From Isoetes taiwanensis (lineage: Eukaryota; Streptophyta; Lycopodiopsida; Isoetales; Isoetaceae): DNA of 64,000 nt. Shown piece by piece: positions 46,237 to 56,697 of this stretch. The translations under genes and the position numbers were made by a program. The notes beneath the pieces are model-generated. The model saw only the letters and a program-made list of their open reading frames with translations. It did not search any database and had not been told where the DNA came from. How positions within the stretch are numbered: the stretch's first letter is position 1; every line of letters begins with the position of its first letter. The stretch covers positions 903,501 to 967,500 of the forward strand of contig JAJEKV010000210.1 of the NCBI GenBank assembly GCA_021234155.1, read 5' to 3'.

Positions 46237-47562
46237 GAAAGAGAAGTGCAGATTCCACTAATTTTACCAACATGGAAAAAAGACCTAGCTGACCTTGGCT
46301 ACAGTAGTATCAAAATTGAGTGCCCCAGCTATGCTGTCCAGACTATACTAGGGTGTATAAAGGACATCAAGTCACATGAATATATCCTACAAAGAGAGAA
46401 TGCCAGAAAGACAGATGAGTTCTCTATAATTGCACATTTGGGCTTCAGTGAATGGATTTCAGTGGCACCTCGGATCAATAAGGCTGGGGATATTTGGGAC
46501 CGCATATATCTAGTCATCAATTCTAGTTATGACTCACTACCCGACAAAATATTTCACTGGACAGAAGAAGAAGAGGCTTGTAGAAAGCAATTTTTTACTG
46601 GCCTAAAAGCTTTGGATGCAGCTAATAAAATCAAGAAGGAAAGGGGAAAGCCTTTGATATTTAATGAATGTATTGAAGAAGAGGAAGATCCGTTTGGTGA
46701 CAATCTCCTATTGGAACAAGACAAAATCACCATGCAAATGGACAACAAGAACACTGAACTTGATGATTGTGGTACCTTTGACTTCACTCTACGTAATTGT
46801 CTTAAGTTTCCGATTATACCCATTAGATTGGTAAAAAACCATGCTTTTCTCTACAATCAAGGCATCTGGAGATCAAAAAAATTTGGAGCGCTTGCCCCTA
46901 TCAGCAAAGAAGCTTGGATCATTCTTGGAAACATCTCGACTGACCAACTAGCAGCTGCCAGTATTGCTGCAAAAAAGATGGAGAAATTCGTCAATAAGGA
47001 TGAAATTAAGATGTGTATTGATACACAGTTCTTCGACAAGACATGCAACATTGATCCTACTATGTACATCAGCCAGAAGGGCCATATGGCATATCCGACA
47101 ATTGTACGTGATGATTCCTATCTGAAAAGAATATGGAGAACTATGTGCCCGTTCATCAAGTGTATCTGTGAAGATAGGGGAAAAGGAAAAAAGAGGGCAT
47201 GCAGGAATAACATGACATGGTTTGACCATGCAATTTGGTACTTATTTAATAACTTGGATGTGTTATATCCTGGTTTATCTATTGCCGGTCAAATGGTAGC
47301 TTTCAGAAACTTTCTGAAATCTAACCTAAAGACAAGTATTATGGCTTATCTCTCATACCTGGAAGTCAGAGATACACTAATCATTATGACCATGAAGTTA
47401 GCTGCCGATCCTTGGTCTGATCTGAAAATAAACCTACCTAAATGCAAAATGGTGGACATCTGCGAAAAGACAATTAAACCTATCTCATTCCTGAAGGGCA
47501 ATGACAGTTCTAGTAGCTATAATACTAGAAGAAAGTCATGGAAAAGTACCACTACCGGGTGA
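46237..47562 (+). CDS. unrecognised 440-residue ORF of the Penelope-like element
   Basis: Opens after a T-rich tract and acceptor-like TTATTCCAG and runs without a stop to 47562. It begins EREVQIPLILPTWKKDLADL and contains FIKCICEDRGKGKKRACRNN and AIWYLFNNLDVLYPG. There are several Cys residues but no regular zinc-finger spacing, and no GIY-YIG, protease or RNA-binding motif that I recognise. It uses the same AT-rich codons as the RT ORF and sits in the same strand order, so it probably belongs to the element (an ORF1 or an N-terminal domain). After its stop a shifted frame (YHYRVTKPPRITMAPTKSSP) continues to the LINE insertion, so the original ORF was likely longer. Confidence 0.6.
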   Translation, partial: EREVQIPLILPTWKKDLADLGYSSIKIECPSYAVQTILGCIKDIKSHEYILQRENARKTDEFSIIAHLGFSEWISVAPRINKAGDIWDRIYLVINSSYDSLPDKIFHWTEEEEACRKQFFTGLKALDAANKIKKERGKPLIFNECIEEEEDPFGDNLLLEQDKITMQMDNKNTELDDCGTFDFTLRNCLKFPIIPIRLVKNHAFLYNQGIWRSKKFGALAPISKEAWIILGNISTDQLAAASIAAKKMEKFVNKDEIKMCIDTQFFDKTCNIDPTMYISQKGHMAYPTIVRDDSYLKRIWRTMCPFIKCICEDRGKGKKRACRNNMTWFDHAIWYLFNNLDVLYPGLSIAGQMVAFRNFLKSNLKTSIMAYLSYLEVRDTLIIMTMKLAADPWSDLKINLPKCKMVDICEKTIKPISFLKGNDSSSSYNTRRKSWKSTTTG

Positions 47563-47642
47563 CAAAACCACCACGAATTACTATGGCACCTACCAAATCC
47601 TCACCTACTGAGTCAGATAATACATCGGTGGAGTACATTGGG

Positions 47643-47961
47643 ATAGAATAGAATAGAATAGAATAGTTTTTTTAACGTCCACGGAGACCAATAGGTCATG
47701 GAACCCATACAATGGGCTAGTACAATCATTACTACTAGGATTAAAAACCCCTGCCTCGAAAGGTTTTCAAGGGAAAAACCTTTGCAGTAATGATGATACT
47801 AGACAAGCGGAGATAATGACTACTGAGGGCTCAGTAATTGCAGACGTTTATCTAGAACCTCAAGTATGTATAATGCCAAGTCATGCACAGATGGTGCTCT
47901 GAGAAGTTGTGGAAGCATGGAATGGAATGCTAAGGTCAAAAAATGATTCCGGACTATCTCA
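47643..47961 (-). mobile_element. antisense LINE 3' fragment inserted in the Penelope-like element
   Basis: The segment is the reverse complement of 9378-9698, starting with the (GAATA)n tail (47648-47665) and ending at 'ccggactatct', with few differences. It interrupts a frame (SVEYIG before; QIPDNTLLDILLINP after), so it inserted into the element. No clear TSD was seen. Confidence 0.85.
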
Positions 47962-48617
47962 AATTCCGGACAACACCCTGTTGGATATTCTGTTAATAAA
48001 TCCCATGATGACAAAACAGATAAGAAAGATTACACTGGTGGACAGGCACTCAAGTTTACACATGATACATAAGGTACATTATAACTATACGTTTTTTTAC
48101 AGTCTATGGTTGTTTCTTAAGATTAAAAAATGACGATGTTTTCAAAGTAAAACTAAAGTACCAAAATTTATTGCCACTCGGCTTACAACACTTCACTAGA
48201 TACTTTGACTAAGTGTGGCAAAGGTTTATCTTATGCAGTACTACAGCAGCATAAGTGACTATACAAAATGTTTTGTTGCAGAATTCCATTGGATATATGC
48301 TCCACTGGCGGGTTTTTTTAGAATATAAATTACTGCTGTGAACCTACTATAGTTGAGGTATGTAGAAAATCTAAACCAATTTACTATAAGTTTTAATGGT
48401 GGGGAGACTACATTTTGTTTACATAAAGTGCATTGGATTGGTTTATCCACATTAGAAAATAAATGCCTATTATATCTCAACGTCCACCTCTCCTATAGTA
48501 TATGGACTCTTTGTATAAATATGACATTAGATAGGTGTTTATTTACAGAAACTTAAATTCATCAGCGTAGACTGTCAAGGTAGACGACATCTGATTGAAG
48601 AAAGTGCCAAAACGAAG

Positions 48618-50627
48618 ATGAAAATTATACATTGTACATTTTTATCAAAAATCCAAGACTGTATTTGTGTCCCTCAAATTGTGCACAGGATTGCCCTGGA
48701 ATGTTTTGGTGTAAGTGGGCAGCAAATGATGAGTAACACGATGTTTGGATGGAAGTACGTGGAAAATCTAAATGATATGGTCTATAAACCATATAATACT
48801 TTTGCACAAGAACCAGAAGTCCCATGCCCGTGTAACAACCCCAACCTGAAGAATTTCATTGACACTAAAATAGGGCATGTACGCACCACAAACCTTGGTA
48901 TTATCAGAAATAAGTTTCTGAGGAACCAGTTAAAAAAAGGATTGAATCATATTCCTAATAGGATGCTAGACTGGAGTGCTCTGGAAACAGATATCAGTGA
49001 CATGTGTGATACTTTCTTTGGTATACACAAATACCTATACCCCAATATTCCTGAAGAGGAAAAAGCTAGTTTCAAAATCAAAGTATGGAAAACAGTATCC
49101 AGGAGCATCACCAACGCTTTCAAAACAGAAAATAACAGAAAGTTTATTTTTAATGATCCAGCTACTACAAGTAATTTGGAATGGCTAGTTAGAAATATTT
49201 TCATATCAGGGGTTGACAAAGCCACCAACAACCCGTCATTTATTTGCCCTCTACATGTCAGACACATTGCTTTAGAAAGACTTGGCAGTTCTGATTTTCA
49301 AGAGATTTACACATCCCAAGTAATGATCAAAGACAAGCTCAAAAACGAGATTCAGGACCTGATTGGCAACAACCTTTTTGAATCTGAAAAACTACCATAT
49401 CTATTAGGCATATTCAAGGCTCATAAATGTGACTATAGGTGGATTACTAATGCACATGGTACCATTTACTCAAAAATTTCTCAAATTATGACTGCTTGGC
49501 TCAATGACATTCTGGGTATATGGCCTGAGATCTCCAAAATGATGTGTGCTAAAGTATGCACTTTATTTCCAGGAAAGATCAACTCAAGTTGGGTTATTAA
49601 TTCCATATATGGTGTGATAATTAATCTTCCTCCCAAGATACATGAAGTGTATGTGGCAGACATCACTAAATGCTATGAGAATATTCCTCTGCTGGGAGGA
49701 ACTGGTATCTGCCATATCATGGAACTAGTCATAGATGCTGCTTGGAAACAAATGAAGATCAAACATCATAAGAATGAAATGTGGATCACGAAGTCTAATA
49801 TTGACAAATATACTGTCAAATGATTTAAATTTGAACTCAAAGGTAAATGCTGGTTTAGAATGGACAGAACTACTTTTATTAAAGGCAATCATTGGCTTCT
49901 TGCTAACTGCCACATTATCATGGGAAACAGAACTTGGAAACAAATTAGTGGTATTCCGATGGGATTTGCCCGTAGTCCTAGCTGGTGTAATTTGTATCTG
50001 GCATGGTTTGAGATGATGTTTATCAAGAATTTAGCTAGTCAAGGGCGATATGATGATGTGTGCAAATTCAGAGATACTTTTAGATATATTGACGATCTGT
50101 TTGCTGTAAACTGTCCTAATATCAGAAATTATCTCAAAGAAACACCTTTGGGTGAGGAGGCTGGGATAAGCATTTATGACATGAGCTATTTAGGTGTCAA
50201 AGAGGAAACGGTTTTAAACAGCTATAATTGCTCTGGTGATGATGGGAGTCATGGGTGTAAAGCCAATTTTCTCAATATGACTATTGAGATTGCCAGCAGG
50301 ACTCATGGCATCTATCGGACCTATAGATATGATAAGAGGGACATACTTCCGTTTAAAGCCTTGAAATTCATCCATGCGGATAGCTGTAGACCATATCATC
50401 AAGCTAGAAATGTGATTATTTCGCAGGTACTTCCATATATGTATGTAAATTCAGGACCAATTGGGGCTGGAACTGATATTAAAGAATTGATAGAAAGATT
50501 TGTCGATAATGGTTTTGACAAAGTTGGCATAAGAAGACAGGTCATCAAATATATCAGAGTACACACTTTCCCAGGATTACCTTATGATGCCAAAGATCTG
50601 ATACAAGAAATTTCAACGAAAATATGA
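48618..50627 (+). pseudogene. Penelope-like reverse transcriptase, one in-frame TGA
   Basis: Frame 0 is open from 48618 to 50627 except for TGA at 49821-49823. In order: CPCNNPNLKNFIDTKIGHVR and LGIIRNKFLRNQLKKG (48827-48935), VDKATNNPSFIC (49212), YLLGIFKAHKCDYRWITNA (RT finger motif, about 49400-49455), YVADITKCYENIPL (catalytic Asp region, about 49650), ISGIPMGFARSPSWCNLYLA (49947-50006), FRYIDDLFAVN (catalytic YIDD, Asp-Asp at 50091-50096) and ANFLNMTIEIASR. These are the RT core blocks of Penelope-like elements. The N-terminal boundary is uncertain because an acceptor-like GTGCACAG lies at 48687. The TGA sits where relatives have a basic residue, and CGA to TGA would be one transition. 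Without readthrough the protein stops before the GIPMG/YIDD half. Confidence 0.75.
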
Positions 50628-51699
50628 AAGGTATGTGTAACACTGATGCAGCATACTTCTGGTTTTATTCTAGTGGGTTAATTTACTAATAGGATTTGGG
50701 ATGGACCCCTGCTGTGAAAGGTAGGGGTCCACCCTCCCTATTTTCATGGCATAACTTTAATGGGGCCGTTCATTTCCTACGGTTGGTGGTAGGTTTTTTT
50801 TAAATATGATGCTTTAAATTTAGGCACTCAAGTTTGGCTTTCATACTACTGTTTATGGAAAATGTTAATGGGAACAAGGGTTTCTGTCTTTAAATTTTTC
50901 CAAATACGATATAAAATAGTATCCAGTGTAAAAAAGGTTTTTTCTGTAAAAATCTCGTAAAGTATCTAATCACAGTACACATATACTAGTTGAATAAATG
51001 TGAATTTGGATCTTTAAACATATAAATGTCTATAAAGTTCGTGAATAGATATTCTGTAAAGAAGATATCCTAAGGATGAATGTTGAGCATGGTAACTGGG
51101 TATATTTTGAGGCTCCAAGGGTTACTCAAAGGTTTGTTACAACATCCTCTAAGCATTGCTCCCTGTCATATATTTGTATGATTTGAAGATTGTGAAAAAC
51201 CTTATCATCATAAGTACACAAGACTTAGGGTTTACATTTTAATTGTGGAGTGTAATATATTGTGTAGCATATTCATATAATAGCTGCATTTTTCTGGACC
51301 CGGATTTTCGTCCACTGCTGGCTTACCCTAAGTCCAGTAGGTCTGCAAAAGGAAAAAATGGAGCGCGACCTGATACGCGTGGGACCTGGGCTACTCCTCG
51401 ATTGCTGAATGCTTTAAGCACATCGAGCATAACGTAAGGCTATAAATGTTGCTGGCTAAAACTTCTGGCACAAGATATCGGATCGTTTTTTTCCTTTAGG
51501 GCATGGATATGGCGGTTGCTCTGACTATATCTTCTGGCACAAGGCAAGTTCTTACTTTAGTAAAATAAGTCTTATGGTAGCCTTTAATGCGGGTATACTG
51601 GCCATATTGGATATCTTTCACATGCCGGATGTGGCAGCACCAGTCATATTGGAACTCTGTCAGTACCTTTTCCCACCGAGAATTATAGAGGTTTAAAAC
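50628..51699. promoter_or_regulatory. non-coding 3'/promoter-like part of the pseudo-LTR
   Basis: About 1 kb without ORFs. It contains a CTGGAC...GTCCAG inverted pair with an inner TGGAC-CCG(G/A)ATTTTCG-TCCA hairpin (51294-51340; left copy 44001-44046) and a TATA-like 'catataatag' (about 51272). In Penelope elements the promoter lies in the pseudo-LTR; that this is one here is inference. I looked for a hammerhead ribozyme core (CTGANGA plus GAAA) and found none. Confidence 0.3.
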
Positions 51700-52011
51700 A
51701 TGTATGGGTATGAATTTAACTCAGATGGTGGTTCTGTTAGTTCAGATTCTGATAGTCACTTGATAGAAGACGAACTGTATTATTTATCCATTCAGGATTT
51801 GCCTTGTGTAATGGATGAGATGCATATCAGAAATGCTATTGGGCAAAAACGCCCTTTACAAGAAGAACAGGGGTGCAATTCCAAGAAAACTAATGCCAAT
51901 TTGGTTAAGCATGGAGGGAATAAACAGGGTGGATCTTCCTCAAAAGGCTTTGCATACAACTATAAATCAGACAATGAGTCTGATGATGAACAAGAAGATT
52001 ATCAGGTCTGA
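51700..52011 (+). CDS. small acidic ORF in right pseudo-LTR
   Basis: 103 codons starting with a real ATG: MYGYEFNSDGGSVSSDSDSH, then DELYYLSIQDLPCVMDEMH, a Lys-rich stretch and the acidic end SDNESDDEQEDYQV. No domain recognised; it looks disordered apart from a short helix-like middle. The conservation of this frame between the two pseudo-LTRs, with mostly conservative differences (E/G, I/T), supports it as coding. Directly after it a second frame (to 52186) reads MFFEIDSSQMKLIQSCNRWK, also kept in the left copy. Confidence 0.5.
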   Translation: MYGYEFNSDGGSVSSDSDSHLIEDELYYLSIQDLPCVMDEMHIRNAIGQKRPLQEEQGCNSKKTNANLVKHGGNKQGGSSSKGFAYNYKSDNESDDEQEDYQV

Positions 52012-53345
52012 TGCATGTCAATTTAATATGTTTTTTGAAATAGATAGCAGCCAAATGAAGTTAATACAGTCTTGTAATAGATGGAAAGGAATCATGGTAG
52101 TAGATACTACTGTTAGAATACATCTTGGGTTATTGGTGGGATTTCCTCTCTACGTACCTGATTTTGTAAAATTTAACAGGCTTTAAGCTAAAGAATCTAT
52201 TTGCTTTATAAATTTAACTTCTAGTTCTATCCATTCTTGAGTTTTTTATTTGGTAAGGAGCAAAAAGGTTACAAATGGTGACCGGTGAAGAACCGAGAAA
52301 CTAGCTGTACCTTTTGGCCCTTGCTATACTACCATTTTTATGCTAATATATTGATTGGCTGCAGGTACTTGGTTTCTCTTCTATTTGTCGTTTTTTTTGC
52401 TTTTTCTGGATTAAGGGCTTGAGGATGGACGTTTGAGATTATATGAAGGAAGAATCATCGAAGTGTTCAAATAATATCTACCCTCTTTAGAAAGGAACTG
52501 ATCGATAGGAAGTAATGATGCTGAGACAAATACTAAGCATGATACACCTGTTTATGTTTTGAATTTAGAATGTTTTCCATGAAAAACATGTGCTGAATAT
52601 ACATATTTTGGTAGCTATGATCATGAACATACTCCTAGTCCAGAATATTTATGTTTTTGATAAACAGGATGTGCACAAAATTGTGTCATTATGAAACATG
52701 TAATTTCGAGTTTAGATTATATGCTTTAAACGTGGATATTTATGATGGTATAACAGTTGAATAGGAATGAAAAATGAAAAAATGACAGTAGTACATGGTA
52801 CAGGAAAAGGATTTTACTTTGAGAATACAAACGGCTGGCCTTTAAGGAAAATTGTAAATGTTCTGTATAAATGTCAATGACAAAGTTTACATTTAATACT
52901 ATATGATGGCATTTTTGTTAAATCCATTTGATACTGCAACAATATAAACTACTATAAGACTAAGTTTACATGGGAGGCATATAAAATAGATTAAACTTGA
53001 TACATAAATACCACATATGACAGAAATATTTGGTCTTTGCATTATAAGAGCTACTTAGACATACAGGTACAGCACGTTAATGGAGCAGATTGATGAAGTA
53101 TTTGTAACGTGGCTTTATGAACCACACTAATGGGGTTTAATATAACAAAAGATTGCATTACATAGAATGTTGTTGGAAGTATTGGCTTAATATGCTTAAT
53201 ATTTTAAGGACTGTAGACTATGATTATGCATATGAGGTAAATACATAAATTTGGGTTTACAAATGCCAACATAGACTTTGGTCTTAGTGTGGACAGATAA
53301 TACTACTGTAGGGATTGACCTCGGTAGATGCTCACGCTAGTTGGT

Positions 53346-54050
53346 GAGTTAAAGGCTAGGCTGTGGTGGGTTTTGTTTTTGGCGTCTGTGCGGTTCTTCT
53401 TGTTTCGTGTATCGCGAAAAACTTTTGCATATATGCAAAAGCGAAGGTTTAAGCGATGCGAAAATTTTCCGTGGCGACTAAAAATATGTAAAATCATTAT
53501 TTTTAACTTTATACATCAGGAATTTGGATTTCGTACATACAGAACCTATCCCTGTTAACTAGAGTTAGTCTTCATGACTAAGTGGGGATCCATATCTGCC
53601 CCTGCATGCATAAAATTATCTCAGAATCTTAAATACAAGAACAATGCACAAGCAAAGACACGATAGAGTAAAGTGCGAAACAATGACAACATGATCAAAG
53701 TATATTCAATCGGGGGCAAAAACACAATCAAAATACCGGACCATCATAATGCATAGCTCCGGGGGTGAAATGCTTGGTGGGGTGAACCTTATATCGTATA
53801 CCCTCCCACCCCACATCGGCATTGAAGGACCCTCTTACCACAGGAGGAGAGTTGGCCCGTATCCTCAATAGGAAAACTATGCGGTGTCACAAAATGCGAG
53901 AATATAGAGAACACATGTGAACATGAGCGACTTTGAAGGATTCAATTACATGATAAAGCGTCATGATAGCGGAGGTCCCAGCGGGGATGGTCGCGTTCAT
54001 AGGGCCTAAAGTCGGCGTGGTTGTCAAAAAACGATTATACAATGTCAATC
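53346..54050. other. spacer between the Penelope-like and copia elements
   Basis: Includes an inverted 'acttttgcatatatgcaaaag' palindrome near 53421-53442. No gene recognised; the last part may be decayed copia pol. Confidence 0.4.
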
Positions 54051-54054
54051 AGCA

Positions 54055-54837
54055 CCACAGGCCGAATTCAAAGCACTTCGGTGTTGGGATGAGGAATTGT
54101 TGTGGCTTAAACATTTGTGGACGAATCTACGGTACTTCCATCCTCATTTGTTATATTGTGTGACAACACAAGTACCATCCATCTTGCCAAGGATGCTAAG
54201 TACCACCCAAAAACAAAACACCTTGACACCCACTTGTGTTTTGTCGGTGGCGAGATCAAATGGGATCTTCTCAACTTGTTCATTGCTCCTCCACGAGGAT
54301 CGGTTCTTGATGATGGCTTTACCAAACCATTAGTTGGATCCAAGTTAGTCAATGTGAAGGAGGCTTGGGCATGAAGAAATTGCAGACTGAAGGAAGAGAA
54401 GGATTACCTTAGTTTGTTGATTTTCTTCTGCTTAGTCGACAACAACATTTAAAGGAGAGTGTTGGAATATAAATATCTTTGACTAAGCATAATGTCTTTG
54501 AAAACGGAGTGGTTCGGCCTGCCTTGCTTAGTCTTTGAGAAGGTCTTGAAATGTATAGAAGACAACACTTTAATGCGACCCGAGCACCGACCCTAAATCG
54601 ATTAATGTCGTAATTAGTGGGAATGATTGCTTAAATGGTAGACTACTATTCTTAGTCTCATCGGTTGTATATATATATTCATTCATTGTACGTTATGTAC
54701 TAAGCAATGCTCAGAAGTAGAGATTGTATTTCCCATTGCTTTCGCAATAGAGTTATTCTTGTTCTTCTATTCTATCTCTTGAGTCAATCTTGCGGGTTTG
54801 TGCTGGTTTTGCACTAGTTCTATCACATATCCCCTCA
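54055..54837 (+). mobile_element. truncated Ty1/copia element: RNase H end plus 3' LTR
   Basis: In one frame AEFKALRCWDEELLWLKHLW, then in another CDNTSTIHLAKDAKYHPKTK and HLDTHL, are the two halves of the copia RNase H domain (..AEY.AL...EALWL..L ... CDN.SAI.LA.NP..H.RTKHIDV). A frameshift near 54110 separates them. After the stop come a purine tract AAAGGAGAG (54451-54459) and an LTR of 378 bp (54460-54837) running TGTTGGAATA...TTCTATCACA, with a TATA box (TTGTATATATATATTC, about 54665-54680). All upstream pol, gag and the 5' LTR are missing. The LTR abuts the gag gene of the next element. Confidence 0.8.
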
Positions 54838-56506
54838 AGTCACACTCCCTTGCCTTCGCAACCTTCTTCTCCTCCTGCAGGGATGGGCTATCCTCATGTC
54901 TCTTTCGGCCCTCCCCATGTCTATAAATATCAGTCTTCCCCATCCTTTCAGCGTGTCGTCCATGTCTACAATCTCACTAATCTCAAGTTAAATGAGGACG
55001 GCTTCCATGGTCCTTCGCCAACGGATCCTCCTCCCACTAGTCCTCTGGGTTTTTCTGTCTCCATGCCATTTGGTTCCCAGCCCACGGCTGTCCCACACAA
55101 CTATACTCCAGCTTATGCTCCACCTCTCTACACGCACGGACTGCCTCCATCTCCAGTTCAAAATCTTAAGCTGACATATCCCACCTTTGGGAATACTAAA
55201 GGAAAGCCTCTTGATCAAAGTGCCCAAGCTCACATGGAAGAATTCGAGGCGTTGGCTATCCTCAATGGCCACGCTCAACCTCAACTCAAGTTCCACATCT
55301 TCTCCACCACGCTGCGTGGAGCTCCTCATCAGTGGCTCATGGCCAACAAAGGCCATTGGAAACAAAACTGGCAAGAGATGAAGACGGCCTTTCTCGCCCA
55401 TTATGGCACCACGGATGATGATCAGCAACTCTTGAAGCAACTTAATGATCTTCAGCAACAGCCCACGGAGTCTGTCCGTGATTTTGCGGATCGCCTTCAT
55501 ATTCTGGTCAGCAAGCGCAAAAAGTACCCCACGCAAAGCCAAATTCTTGTCTGGTTTCTGCAAGGTCTTCCTCCTGCCATTCGTCTCATGACTGAGTACC
55601 TGCGTCCCAAGACTTTGGAGCAGGCCATTGAATTAGTAAATGCCTCGGTCAATGTCTCTTCCCGCAGTGTTTCCCTCACGAAGCTTCCCTTCATGCCTCC
55701 TGTCATGGTTCCTCAAAATGCGGTTCAGCCACAACAATCTGCTCCTCAACGCAGCCAAATTTGGTGTCACATTTGTAAATACCAAGGTCATCTTGCCAAT
55801 GAGTGCAACTCCACCAATGGTCCGCCTCACTGTAAACGATGCAATATGTGCGATCATGCCACCGAAGAGTGTACTCGTGTGCATCCCACACCCTTCAGGC
55901 AAAAGATGGTCTTCCGGGTGCAGACCACGCCACAGCAACAACAATCGTATCCACCTCAGCAATATCAATAAGCTCATCCAACCTCAACAATCCAGGGGCC
56001 CAGGCCCCCGTCAACCCTTTGATCCTTCCAAAGCTCAGTGTTATTACTGCCAAGAATGGGGTCATACCACCACGGCATGTCCTCAGCTTCCTCAAGTCCA
56101 AGTTCAGCTTCCAGGTACCAATCAAACTGCATCAGTCCAACTCACGGCCTATCAATTATGGGTCGCCAATGGCAAACAAGGTCCAGGCCCTGTTTTGAAA
56201 AGGCCACCACGGCCGCCTCAACAACAACGACCTCAACAAGCAGCATCATCTTCCACCACTCTCGATCAACAAGCGCAAGAGGAGATCTATCAGGCTCTCA
56301 ATCCTCCGATCCAGCAATCCAACTGGGTTGGTTTGGTTTCCCGCCAGACCAAGGCCTCCCGCCCTTTGATGATCATACCTCATGACACGATTCCACATGA
56401 GGACACTAAAAAGGTCCATTTCGCCCCAGATCTGGATAAACTTATGTCCCATGTCATGCCAAAGGTCAGGCAAAGTATTCTCAAGCTCATGCAAGCAGCA
56501 GAATGA
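54838..56506 (+). pseudogene. gag of an LTR element with three CCHC zinc knuckles
   Basis: The reading frame comes out of the copia LTR and continues to 55971. A Pro-rich region (54900-55160) precedes a capsid domain (HMEEFEALAILNGHAQPQLK; PHQWLMANKGHWKQNWQEMK; ESVRDFADRLHILVSKRKKY). Two knuckles follow: CHICKYQGHLANEC and CKRCNMCDHATEEC, both C-x2-C-x4-H-x4-C. After a frameshift near 55960 a third, CYYCQEWGHTTTAC, appears in the frame ending at 56506. Knuckles bind the element RNA during packaging. Three in a row is more than the one or two usual in plant gag proteins. The 5' LTR and leader are missing, apparently cut off at the copia junction. Confidence 0.8.
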
Positions 56507-56697
56507 CGCACGCTTGCCAACGTTCATGCCACTACGCGTGCTCAACAACGTCAGGAGGCGCCTTCCTCGTCCAAAAGCCCACGCACTCAGCCGTCTGCCA
56601 ATATTGCTGCTGAAGTTGAGCTTCTCAAGGAGGTCTCGGCTTCCTTGCCTTAGACTCCCGCCCCTCTAGATCCTGCAGATCCATTCTCTCCGTTCCT

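Larger units (their letters stand above)
46081..53345 (+). mobile_element. full-length Penelope-like retroelement unit
   Basis: A unit of about 7.27 kb: a 449-codon ORF, a gap containing an antisense LINE insertion, the RT ORF with one stop, then a 2.7-kb 3' part (49968-53345 is repeated at 42655-46080). Its RT is closest in motif layout to the Penelope-like RTs that carry an N-terminal CxC...GHV.T..L.II.N..LR..L.KG block and DKA..N. I know these from many invertebrate genomes and, as I recall, from the Naiad/Chlamys branch. That sub-family placement is from memory of motifs, not a tree. No GIY-YIG endonuclease and no target duplication were recognised. Confidence 0.7.
49968..53345 (+). repeat. 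right pseudo-LTR (3' part of the full Penelope-like unit)
   Basis: Direct repeat of 42655-46080, highly similar by eye over about 3.4 kb with scattered substitutions and small indels. Similarity ends near 'ggctaggctgtg' (53345) and the corresponding 'ggctagctgtgac' (about 46072), which I take as the 3' end of the unit. Confidence 0.85.

Noticed and set aside
49821-49823. TGA as a selenocysteine codon in the RT
   Set aside because: I recall selenocysteine use in some animal Penelope-like elements, but land plants lack that machinery as far as I know, and a single CGA-to-TGA change explains the stop.
42655-53345. Classical LTR retrotransposon with 3.4-kb LTRs
   Set aside because: The repeats begin inside RT coding sequence, lack TG...CA ends and a TSD, and there is no protease or integrase; the RT motifs are Penelope-like.
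54988-55563. 191-codon antisense open frame
   Set aside because: Shadow of the gag gene; low-complexity Arg/Gly composition and no domain.
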